Shown in pieces: positions 48,687-59,901 of a stretch of 64,000 bases of DNA (the stretch's first letter is position 1; each line of letters begins with the position of its first letter). A model generated the notes under the pieces. That model saw nothing but the letters and a program-made list of their open reading frames with translations, was not told where the DNA came from and made no database searches. Both the position numbers and the translations under genes were made by a program. Origin of the DNA: Bombus terrestris (taxonomy: Eukaryota; Arthropoda; Insecta; Hymenoptera; Apidae); assembly GCF_910591885.1 (NCBI RefSeq), contig NC_063286.1, positions 3,658,001-3,722,000 on the forward strand. The letters are read 5' to 3'.

Positions 48687-50206
48687 TATGAAATAGAAAT
48701 GGAAGAAACAAAGAAACGTATCGAAAATCTTCTCTGAGATCGAAATTTGTATTAGATCAGGTTAGGTTACGTAAGGCGTTTGGAACGTGCATATTTCGGA
48801 AAAGAGGAACTTTGGCCTATTTATAACGAGTACAATTACACAAAGTGAAAATCATTATGCACCTGAGCACAACAATTTCCAATTTGGCAACACTAAACTA
48901 AGTCGAGCAGAATAAGTTATAAATAAATCGAAAATTGCATGAAACCATCCGAAATTCGAAGTCGCGTACTTACTTCAAATCGCATGAACGAATTCGAATT
49001 AAGTAGAAAAATGACATTTTATAAAAAAGAGAAGGAGAAATTTTGAAATAAGAAGAAAATCAGACATTTTAAAGGAAATAAGGAGCTAAGACGATGCATC
49101 GAACGAAGGAAAGCTCGCGGAACGTGTTTATAGTTACCACCCACGACGAGATTCTATATCTACGTGGATGAGTAATCTCAGCAGGCAGCTCGATGAAATA
49201 ATCGATGCATCGGGACCGTTCGATTACCCCTTGGTCTTTTATTTCTTCACGAAAATTCAATTCTCACGAGATACATGGTTCATGTTACAAATTCAAATTT
49301 CCCGCCATTCTTCATTCGTTACGTTACATATCTCATATTGCAGACTTACATCGTTGACGTAGCGCAGAGTGCACGATAAACAAAGCTAGCTTTGTAACTT
49401 CAGATGACGTCCATTTTTCCGCAAAAACATAAACCTCGTGTTGGCTACGTTCGTCTAGAGTTAGACACACGCCTACGCTTCATCCAGTGTTGCATGTCCC
49501 GCTTGCAACCGATTCTTGCCATTGCTGCAAAAAATATTGCTTGGACGTCAGTCAGCGGCGAAATTTTCGTTCGCGTGAGGGTTCGTCTTTAGATGTTTTG
49601 TTAGACACAGAGTAATCTTTAACACGCGTCCGGTATCTCAAGCGTAAACATCGATGAGATATGAACTTTGAAAAAACTCCACTGCACATAGAAGATTACA
49701 GAGACCAATTATGGCAAACTTAGAGCCTTTGAAATATGCAAACTTTCTTTATCTCAAGCAATGAATATCTCATGGAAACTCTTGCAATGTAGCTCGATAT
49801 AAATTTGCTCCCCGGTATATAGCCTAAATGATTTTGCGATAGCAACTCTAATCAACTTGCACAGTGAAACTTTTCCCGAAAAGAAAGAAGGTCATAAATT
49901 CGTGTAAAGCTTACGTAGATGCTTCCCTTTTCTCGTTCTTCATCGGTGAAAAGAAAATTAAGCAACAAACCTTGCATTATTTAACATCGTTATAACGGAA
50001 CCAAATTTTCCAAATTTTAATTACATTCATATTTACAAAGATGTATCCTAATTTACCTGGTCACCCCGATCTACTTAAACTATGGTTTAAACAATAGATG
50101 TTTGTCCTAGCCAACTGTGGTTGGAATGAAACATTTCAAGAACGATGTAGCTACTCTCACAAGGATCTATATATCTGATTGTTCGAACGTCGCCATAACC
50201 GTAGCC
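48687..50206. other. Spacer, no gene recognised
   Basis: Mostly AT-rich. Nothing beyond chance frames. Confidence 0.4.
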
Positions 50207-50557
50207 TTAACCCTTTGCACTGCTATGTCGAGTGTGACTCGACATAAGTTTTTATCTCAGCAGCTCCTTTGTCGAGTCCCACTCGACATTCTTTCATGTG
50301 CACTACTTTTTGTGAAATGTGCGAAAGAAAAGCAGGCTTGCATCCTGGAAATTGTTTCAAAATATATCATACACTTAAAAATCACAAAATACAACAATAG
50401 TATGAATAAAACTGGTATTTCAGTGAATTTTCTTCTTCCTTTATTTATTTGAATTCTCTTATTTTTTAGTTAAAGTAAATTTCAAATAAAACACTTAAAA
50501 GCATTGGCAGCTGCTGCTAACGAAATTCAAATACAATTCCCAGTGCAAAGTGGTTAA
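50207..50557. mobile_element. TTAA MITE family A, copy 2 (intact ends)
   Basis: TTAA at 50,207 and 50,554 flank CCCTTTGCACTG and its inverted partner CCACTTTGCACTG. Near the left end are two inverted repeats, TGTCGAGTGTGACTCGACA and TGTCGAGTCCCACTCGACA, each with a 3-bp spacer. 343 bp between the TTAAs, non-coding, paired with the copy at 14,942. Confidence 0.75.
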
Positions 50558-50784
50558 TCTGACAATGATTTATCATCTTGACAAAAGTGATCGCGTTCAA
50601 TGGTCTCCATTGGGACAGGGTGGATCGACGAACGTCTGTCGCGATGGAAATACACCGACGGGTTTCTAGGTCCACGCCTACGAATCATCCAATTTTGAAC
50701 GTCTCGGAACCTTGCTCGAGCCCCGCAGTTTAAGCTCCAACCGATTCCATTCTTGTCTGATCAGCTACGTGACTAGGCGCGCCG

Positions 50785-50820
<36 letters not shown>

Positions 50821-53470
50821 TGGTCTTAGCCGATCCGCCTCGTCATCAGGAAAATTCGCAGGTGTGAACGACCCTTCGATCATGAGGGTACGGGAAAATT
50901 GTTCATTGCCACGTGCCGTGCCCGACTGGCCGCCACGGTGTATTTTTAAACGCTTCGTGTTTTCGACGTCGATCACTCTGCTCTTCATCGCGAGAGCTAT
51001 TCTTCGTCTTCTCGCCATACTTTCCTTGTGTATAAAGTTTCATCGATCGACAATCGATCCGTTCACCGATGTACACTGAGCCAACTCGTCGCTAGACTGT
51101 GTGCGTCTCGTTTTTGCCGGACCATTGCTTTCTCCTTCCAGGATAATCGTCTCGTGCCTTTTTTTCTGAGACCATCGAGCGAGGATCGTATTTCGTTTCT
51201 TTTTTCACGGGTGAACGAACGATTTGCGGTCGATGAAATATTTCGCAGTCATTCTTTCTGTTTGGCTACTGCTCTTTGTTTTCTCTGTTTTTTTTTTTTT
51301 TTTTTTTTTTTGGTTAACCGTCCTCGTTGAAGCAATTTAGTTGTAATTTTGTATCAAACTAGAATAATTGAGTAGGGAAACTTGGATCAGATACCTTTCA
51401 GTTTGTTCGGTTTTCGGCGCAAGGCAAACAGCGTTTGACAAATTAATTCGCCGATCGGCTCGGTATCAGACACCTGACGTGTGCTCGCCTTGCTCGCGGA
51501 GAAGCCACGACGCGTCGAAGCCCTAAAAATAAAATAATCGGAAGCATTTTGTGCGGCGCGGTAACGCGCAGGTCGAACCGCGCTAAATTTAACTACGCCT
51601 CGCGTATCTACCTAAATACATTGGTACAAGCCACGGCCTGTCGTTGGCTGGGTTCCGAGCATCGCGACACCGCGCCACCACCGCTCGCCCTCACCGAGCT
51701 TTTCCGAGAAAGTTCGTCTTTTGCGAGAACCTGGATCCTTTAATCGGAATAATCGCAGAAAACACATTTCCGTGTTTTCATTTTATCGCTTGATATTATA
51801 TTTACAACGAGCTTCTTGTCACGCAGAACCATCAAATTTGTAGAACGTAGGTTAACTCTTAACGACCGACGACAACTGCTGAACCGTAAATGAGTGCCAA
51901 TTGGGTTCTAAAGATTTATGTAAATCACGAATTCCACGGATGCAGCATAAACAAAAGATTAGATGAGTGAAACTCGTCTTCGTTTAACAAGTAAAAGGAT
52001 TTTCATTTGTTTCGAGAGAAACTTCGGCATAAAATTGAAAACCACGCGCGTCGATAAATTATGGATATTTATGCGTTTATGGGACATTTCAATGGAACAA
52101 TCTGCAAAATGCACGTAACGTGGAAAAATATATAAAACATCTAAAAAAAAGTACACGTTATGATATCTAATAGACGAAACGAATTTAATTTAATTTGTTT
52201 CATTATTCGCATAAACATTCGCAGCTTAGCAGACAAGTTTTTTAACAATCGATTTTTCGCCACCCTTGTTACCTAAAATCAACTAAAAGCTGAGGCAAAC
52301 TATTCGATCGCCCTCAGTGTTTATTATTTTTTTTCAGTTGGTCCGTCGTTCCAGTCTCGTTTCTCCTGCAAAATTTTGCAGCGTGGAAACGATCAACGCG
52401 TTTTCCGAGAAAGTCGACCGCGTGAATTACGATTCCAGTCATGATAACAATGACGTCATCTGTCTGATTCAATGTTAAAATTAGTCAAGGGCGGGTTCAT
52501 GGTTGATGATTTTGATAGCGTTTTTCTTGCAAATATTACGACCTCACTTTAAGGTTAGGTTGGAATGGGTTAATCGAACAATTTTTTGAATTTGCTATCA
52601 GTACGATTGTTTCGGTGGTGGCAATATATGTAATTGAGTCGAGAACAAGAGGACACGTGGCACCGATCAGCATGCCAAAAAAGCGACGTCGTGTCGAAGC
52701 CATATCTCCAAAATTCTATTATTAAAAGAGATTTTCGTACGCCATCGAGAGTTTGCCATGGATCGAACATTGTTTTGCGAAACACGTTTCTGTATTTTGA
52801 GACCAGACTGTTCTTGGATGCATGTAAATGTGTGACAAAATTAGTATTTGTTTTTATACATAATATAGAAAGAGAACGATGATACTTGGACGGTTGGTTG
52901 GAAAGATCGTCTGAAATAATTGGAGTTTACGAAATGGTAAAGTTTTCCAATCAGACGCCATAATTTTGAATTACATTATGTCGAAAGAAATTTACCTTAT
53001 TTCGCGAATTTTAGAAATCGTAAATCTTCCTTGATAAACGACTAGACAGATCTTTTGTCATTGATTAACGAGCTTTCGCAACTGCCAAAACGAATTTTTA
53101 TAAAAAGTTCAATCACCTTGTTGAAAGAAAATGGACAATATAGTGGATCAAGTACACTGACAACGGGACCAGCAAAAATAGAAAACTATCAATATCGAGC
53201 AGATAGTTGGTCGATCGCTGCTTGAAACTGTACTGTAAAAATAACGACTCTTTAAATAGCGGATCATCATAAGCTACACGCAATTTCGTCAGTGAAATGA
53301 CTGTTGGCCATTTTTCGTGCCACGAACGGTTTCGCGCATCGTCCAAACTAACCATTAATAGCTCCTATTATCTAAAGATTATTTCACGTCCAGTTATACT
53401 GATTTTTGAGTGGAATGTCTTGTGGTCAAATAAACGTAGATATAATGTTACATTCACATAAATATACATG
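50558..53470. other. Spacer with GC-rich block
   Basis: 50,560-51,760 is GC-rich, with a (CT)n run at 50,787-50,818 and a T run at about 51,288-51,311. The rest is AT-rich. No gene recognised. Confidence 0.4.
50787..50818 (+). repeat. (CT)n microsatellite
   Basis: About 15 uninterrupted CT units. It also generates an Arg-Glu run on the minus strand that should not be read as protein. Confidence 0.9.
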
Positions 53471-53472
53471 TA

Positions 53473-53662
53473 TTAGGATGTCCGAAAAGTTTCTTTCGTT
53501 TTATAAGGAAATAAAAAATGCACAGTGTTTTTTATTTTATATTAGTTTATTGAATTATGCATAAAATGAATCATACTTAATTCAATAAAATAATATAGAA
53601 CAGGAATTCTTGTTTATCTATTATGACCTTGTGAAACGAAAGAAACTTTTCGGACAACCTAA
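53473..53662. mobile_element. Mariner-type MITE, TTAGGTTGTCCGAAAAG ends
   Basis: 190 bp. The left end is TTAGGATGTCCGAAAAGTTT and the right end is the inverted match AAACTTTTCGGACAACCTAA, with inverted similarity over about 30 bp. TA flanks the left side. The half copy at 20,647 belongs to the same family. Confidence 0.75.
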
Positions 53663-53736
53663 CCTATATCGACCATGATACTCTGCGGCAAAAAATGTAA
53701 CGTGTTAGAGTGAAATATTGTATTTAGACGTGGATT

Positions 53737-54275
53737 GTTCAAACCAGGGCCGGCGTGACTTTTTGAGGGGCCCGGTCCAAAAATTTTGCGGGTCCTGAAT
53801 ACACATTGAAATCCTACGCTTAAATTTTGTAACGAGAAATTATTTATTTACAAATGCTGTTACGTATTATATATTTTTTACAAGCAATTTTTTAAACAAA
53901 TCCAAGTAATATTTTTTCACTTTCAAGGGGGAAAAAATTCAATGAAAGTAGAAAATCTGTAATCATTGTATGACTTCTGCAAAAAATACTATTGATGTAG
54001 TTTAATTTCTCTAAAAAGCACATTTCTCTAGAAGCGCCTGGATTTTTTTTTATCTAAAGTAGTTTCCAGGAGTTACACTGAACTTTCATGATTTTTCTCA
54101 CTTCTTTAAACTGAATCATCGCTATTAAAAAAATGTCTTGCATCTGTTAATGGTGTCATTATTCTGCAAAAAGTTAATCAAAATTTGTATTTTTTAATTG
54201 GGTAATTTTCGCAGATCGCGGGGCCGGGTTCCGGCGAACGCGCTGAACCTGCTTTGCGCCGGCCCTGGTCCAAAC
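53737..54275. mobile_element. hAT-type non-autonomous element
   Basis: The element proper is 53,745-54,267 (523 bp). It starts CAGGGCCGGCG and ends CGCCGGCCCTG, typical hAT-like inverted ends. The eight-base flanks GTTCAAAC and GTCCAAAC agree at seven of eight positions, as expected for a hAT target duplication. No transposase frame. Confidence 0.85.
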
Positions 54276-54439
54276 CTACTATAAATCGATTATGAAGCAT
54301 CAGAGTATTCCGAAAATTATAAGCTTATTTATCGATCTGCATCGATACCATTTTATTTCTATTTCAAGTTACATTTATGAATTTTAACGAAAGATAACTT
54401 GGTATAGTACCACGATAATACACTCAAAACAGGCCATAT

Positions 54440-54900
54440 TCCCCCAGAAACGTTCTTATACCTAGATTAAAAACTTACCTCCAAGATGAAGACAATATAC
54501 CCATAATTTACCACATAAAAAGAAAAATAGGAATTAAAACAATACTTCACGAAGAAAATATAAATGGACAGACCATAGATACTAGGTGGAGATACAATAT
54601 GGCTCTCCCGCAGAAAGACACAAAAGACAGTCACAGAAAAAACATAAAAAAGTATTGGTGGATATTGAAATCATTAAAAAAAAGAAAAAAGAAAGAGAGA
54701 GAACCTCAAAACGTCAGTAGCGTCCCCTGTCCCTGTAAAATAAATGTAAACACTGTAAATAAATCTAAATGACATCCCCCTACCTACTCCACTCCTCCTT
54801 CCCCCACCCTTCCCTCAGTCGCTTAGCCCCACAGGAACTAAAAGTAGGCTACCGATCTGTCCTATTTTGCGACCTATTTTTCAGGACAGAAGAAGAAAGA
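54440..54900 (+). other. Possible retroelement-derived 3' fragment
   Basis: A stretch of about 100 sense codons (roughly 54,470-54,770, no ATG at its start) encodes a Lys/Arg-rich tail including RWRYNMALPQKDTKDSHRKN. A C-rich, non-coding segment follows. It stands out from its AT-rich surroundings and could be the 3' end of a non-LTR element. No diagnostic motif was seen. Confidence 0.25.
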
Positions 54901-57900
54901 AAAGATAATATCGTATAAAAGCACCGGTTTTGAGCAGCTTAAATTAAATTACAAATGTTAAAAATGTAAACTCAACACGAAATATGGTATGGCTACGTCG
55001 TACCGTCGCGTAAGGGTAATTATGCCAAAACCACTTTCAAATAGAAATGCATTGTTTATTGTGAATACACATGTAATTTATATCTTTCTTAGGCAATACA
55101 CGTTATATAATATATATATATATATAAATTGGTATAGTGTTCTATGCTATAGCTCGTTGCTTAGCTTTATGGCTACTTAGGCCATTCCATTTTATTTTTT
55201 TTCACTTATATATATATGTATATACATATAAATTATGTTTATTACATAATAACATTATATATGTATATATGTAACTTGGGCCACAAAGTGTTCAAAGTAA
55301 CATTTAACAAGATTTTAAAGAAAATATTAAAATGCAATAATTTTTAGAACATTTGTGTGATAAGCTAGCAGATACATTAAAGAGAGTGGTTGCGGGTTTC
55401 GCAAACTAATTAAACGAAGCAACCTTCCTACGCGCGATGACTTCCTTAAAAGGATTAGGCAATGAAACATAGTCGAGTCATCGAAAGATAAGTTGCGGTC
55501 GCGACGATACATATATAGGTTACCGTTTCTCATTCGTTCCTTGATAATTCCAAAAGCAATTCAGTTGAACCGATGGCAAACACACGGCAGCAGCGGCTAC
55601 CGTGTCCCCAAGGAAATAAATCTTCTTGCTCTCGAGTACTTTGCACACGTGAAAATAGAAAGGTGCTTCGATTCGAGTATTTTAGAACTTCTTGCTTTAC
55701 CAGGTCACCTAGTGCTTTCGCTAAATCAGTTAAACGGCAATTGTCTTACTCGATAAAATATATCCTTCAAGAAAAGTATTCTCCTTCGTGTCTTAAATAA
55801 TAAGAAATCGCATCTTAAAATAAGAATTCGGCTAAACTTTACATAATGAAAATATTGATAAAGACTTAAGTCGTTAAACATAGTTGCGATGACTGGAAAT
55901 CTCGTCTATTGGAAAAAGTCGTTTTAAAGTAGTTTTTTAAAACAAGAACCCGATATTTGAAATTGGATTGGAAAGTATATACTGGAAATAAATAAAATGG
56001 TAATTTTGTAAAAGTTGAGATGAAGAATAAAATTGTATGTTGTTATTTGTTTATTTAGAGGTAGGATCACAATAGATATTAGTTTATTCTTCGGATAAAT
56101 CTATCACACCGTTCTGAGCTGAACAACCTTTATTACACTTTCGTACATGGAGTGACTAAAAAGTAAAACAGAAACCTATCGATTATATCTAGAACTATTT
56201 TCTAGTTACTATTTATTGTAACTAGCGCATCTGCATATAGATGGCGGGCGCGAACTCACGTTGTCATTTTCAACATTATACATTGAACAAAACTAACGAC
56301 AATTTTACCAAGGAAAAATACAAACGACTTTTCTTTCGTTGTATTCTTTTTTGATTTTCTAGATGTTGAAATGGGAAATATGAAATAGAAATGAATAAAA
56401 GTATACTTTTAAAAAAGTTAAGAGGAATCAAATAAAACACATATAGTAAAATGAATAAAATTAATGAAATTGATAATTCCATTAAAAATTTGATGAAAGT
56501 CACTTTCTAACCAGATGATGATTCAAGTAAAAAATTTCCAAGCTTCCATCGACGACCATAGCGCTCTTTCATTCAATGTTACTTTGAACTGCGCCCTCGA
56601 AACGGTAATTGGAACGCGACCACCGACGCAATCCCAAAGCTATCGAAACAAGTCGTTTTGACAGCAGCTCTCGGTGTGCGCGAATGTCATGTAGTGCACG
56701 TAGGTGAACCAAAATACCGATACCGCGCGATATGACTCAACGTTTCGAGTAACTGCGTTCCACAGATAACGCAGGAATGTATCCAACTAACATTAAAGAA
56801 AATTCTCCATATACGTATCTGTACACGTATTATCGCGATGATCGTCGCTGATGATCATTTGCTTAATAGTTTCCCAAGAATTCAATCTTTTGATATCTTC
56901 CATGGCATATTAGAATGTAAATATTTTTAGTGAGTTTCGACGTAGACAAATTGAATCGATCACCTAAATGAAATTTTACCATCGAAATATTTCGAAAGAA
57001 ATATTTTATTCCCAGCAAGGGAAGAATTCAAATGTTTAACATCGTGAACGATTTTGTAATTAATTGTTGGTAGAAAGTATGATAAGCGTGTTAGAATTTT
57101 TCTAAATCTTTTTAAAGTCCGCAATAAGAATTAATTAATTAACTCGAATATAAACAGTGCAATTTTCCTATGTAGTATAAGAAAAAATATGTGTCTGCCT
57201 ATGGATGATTGAAATTATTCAACATGAATATTTTTCGCTTCAATATATTCTTTAACCTCCTCATTCCTAACATTGACTTTAATTGCGATCCGCGAGTTAA
57301 TTTGTGAGTGTCAATGTCAAATGAAATCGTCTTTGACAACAACTTCTAAATATGTAGCATTGTCGTCTTAATTGCGTGTATAAACACATCTCTGATACTC
57401 ATCACCTAAATTAAGTCATTACACGTACAATCAACATATATACATATATCTAATCATTACTTTATCAACACGTATGTCATACCTATTTATTTCTATATAT
57501 TATCACAATTGTATCGTTCTGACGTAATGTATCACGTTAGTGATTTTACAATAAACTGAACAGCCGTTTTCTATAAGCGATAACTTCACTGCCTTGACTA
57601 CAATAAAATTGCCTTCGATATCTCGATATGGTGGTTAGGTTTATAGCTTGTCATTGCTGTACATGGTGACGAATCGATGAATAGATGTTTCCGTCAGTTT
57701 TAGAAATTTCATGAAATTTCAGTATTATTGGGTTGGCAACTAAGCCAACCATGTTGTCATTAGGCGGTATTGAGTTGCCAACCCAATATTATTATCGGTT
57801 TTCAGAACCTCATATACCTAACACAATGATTTTGTTTCAAAGAATAAAATTATGTTTACGTAGATGGATATCGAGTGATTCTTGGACAAATCGACGTATT

Positions 57901-58041
57901 TTTTTAAATAACTAGAAAATTTGCAGAATTTATAATCGTTAAGAAATAATTTAATGCCGTACGTTAATTTAAGAGTAAAACAGGAAGAAGTGTTGTAATT
58001 TTAAAATATCTATAATATTATCCATAACATTTTTAATCTCG
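54901..58041. other. AT-rich spacer with a GC island
   Basis: A (TA)n stretch lies near 55,110-55,130. A GC-rich patch at 56,540-56,770 may be regulatory. No gene recognised. The MITE at 57,728 is listed separately. Confidence 0.4.
57728..57786. mobile_element. MADE1-like MITE, copy 12, internally deleted
   Basis: Only 59 bp: the outer TTGGGTTGGCAACTAAG and GAGTTGCCAACCCAA tips and TA flanks are intact, but most of the inner arms are replaced or lost. Confidence 0.8.
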
Positions 58042-58166
58042 TTAATCCTTTGCAATTATACACGAATATTTTATTAAAGAATTTATATAAAATACGTATA
58101 TAGAATTTGTTTCATAAAATAAACTGTTTATATGAGATAAAATATTATCAAGTTGCAAAGGGTTAA
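58042..58166. mobile_element. Small TTAA MITE (CCTTTGCAA ends)
   Basis: TTAA at 58,042 and 58,163 flank TCCTTTGCAA and its inverted partner CCCTTTGCAA. 117 bp of AT-only interior. The tips resemble family A at 50,207. Confidence 0.55.
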
Positions 58167-58489
58167 TACTTCGACGATTGTATCCTCCTAAGTGATCAAA
58201 TGTTTCTCGTTTCAGGAATTCAGACGGCCTAGTGACAGGTACGTGTATCCACGTTCAAGCAAAATAATTCGCGGGCTTGGTTGCTCGTAAAACGTAGCAA
58301 CGAAGATATGCGACGTATGCAAATAATAACTGCTGTCTCATGATAACCAGCAACCGGAAAGTTCGAGCTATGCAGTTAGTTAGATTCGTCGTTTCAACGT
58401 TTATAAACATTTGTGACAGTCCATCGATAAAACAATATTACAGATTCCTTGCCCAATATGGATTCCTATAAAAACCAGTTAAAAAACAT

Positions 58490-58529
<40 letters not shown>

Positions 58530-59417
58530 TTCCAAATATCGTCAATATCGTTTAAATATCTAAAAAAGTATTTCCTCTGAAAAAAATTCTTATGCAACAC
58601 AGAAACAGCGTTTACTTTGGTATCACGCAAGCTACACGAGATTTCCGTATCTCTGGAAACAGGAAAAACAGCCGGCAGCTTCCCCCTGTGTGTACATAAA
58701 ACGTCCCTAAATACACAAATTCCAAATGAATCCACAATATTTTCGAGATCCACAGCGAACCCACTTGCACAGGAGGGCCGACTACGAATCGAAAATTCAA
58801 CAAAAAATCGAATTTACCATTTACTGACGATCATCGTATTACGATTTTACGATTCACACATTGGTCAGGGCGAAACTGAATTCCATATAAGGTTACATTC
58901 CAAACTTCCCGCTGTAAACAGACTTTCGTTCGTTTACACTTGCAGATTTAATTGTAAAATCTAGAAAAATAACTTCTCGCGAATGGTAACTGTTTTCTTA
59001 AGTAACATTAATTTTTCTTAACTTTTATCGTATAAACAATTTTATCAATACTGTGTATCTACCATTTTAATGCCACTGTAAACTGTAAACTCGTCGAATT
59101 CCTGAGAGATGAGTTCAAAGATGAGGTTACAACGATAATAAATCTGTCCAATATCTAACACGTCGACCGCTACGCGAATTTTATATATTTTGCCGCTGGA
59201 GTCGCCACAGATTGAAATACGCTACACTACAACATTTTATTCTTGCAAAATATTATATTACATTTGTGCACTTTTTATACCGACTTTGGAAAGAAGAGAA
59301 GAAGGAAGGTATCTCTAAATTCGACGGTATATTTTTCCCTGTGACAATGTTATCTAAGACATTCGCGTCGTTGAAAATTTGTTAATTCATGAAATTCATC
59401 TTACTTCAATCGTTCTA
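58167..59417. other. Spacer, no gene recognised
   Basis: Contains a (TA)n run at 58,493-58,524 and a slightly GC-richer stretch at 58,610-58,930 with opposed chance frames. Confidence 0.4.
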
Positions 59418-59498
59418 TTGGGTTGGCAACTAAGTAATTGGGGATTTTGTCATTACCACCTAATGACAACATCCCCAATCACTTAGTTGCCAACCCAA
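59418..59498. mobile_element. MADE1-like mariner MITE, copy 13 (GGGG variant)
   Basis: 81 bp, TTGGGTTGGCAAC ... GTTGCCAACCCAA. Both arms carry the same change relative to the other copies (TTGGGGAT and ATCCCCAA in place of TTGCGGAT and ATCCGCAA), so pairing is preserved. Confidence 0.9.
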
Positions 59499-59901
59499 AA
59501 AAAAATTCCATAACCTGTGTCACTGATGACCACCGTCGTGGTCAACCTGTCAACTTCCATGATGGTAAACAATAAACGTTATAAACTATATAACTATAAA
59601 CTATAAACTATAAACGTTAGCTGGTAAATCTGCCTAATTTCGTTTTATAGCTTCTATCATATAAACAATTTTGCCAATACTTTTACGAATTACCTTTAAT
59701 ACCGCTATAAACAGTAAACTGTTGGAATTCTTGGGAGACGAAGCAGAGGTTACGACGGTGGTAAATCTGACGAGTAGAGTCGGCCACGGGGTTTCCGGTG
59801 AGGCATATAGAGAACGTGTGAAAGTGCAGCGAAAACGATGCGCACACGTCCCGCATAGCTGGCCACTCGTTAGCATTCCACTAAATCGCTAATCGTTGCA
59901 G
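59499..59901. other. Sequence upstream of the first Zasp-like exon seen
   Basis: Includes a solo fragment (near 59,518) related to the 21,416 element ends, and GC-richer DNA at 59,740-59,880 leading to the acceptor CTAATCGTTGCAG. Confidence 0.4.
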
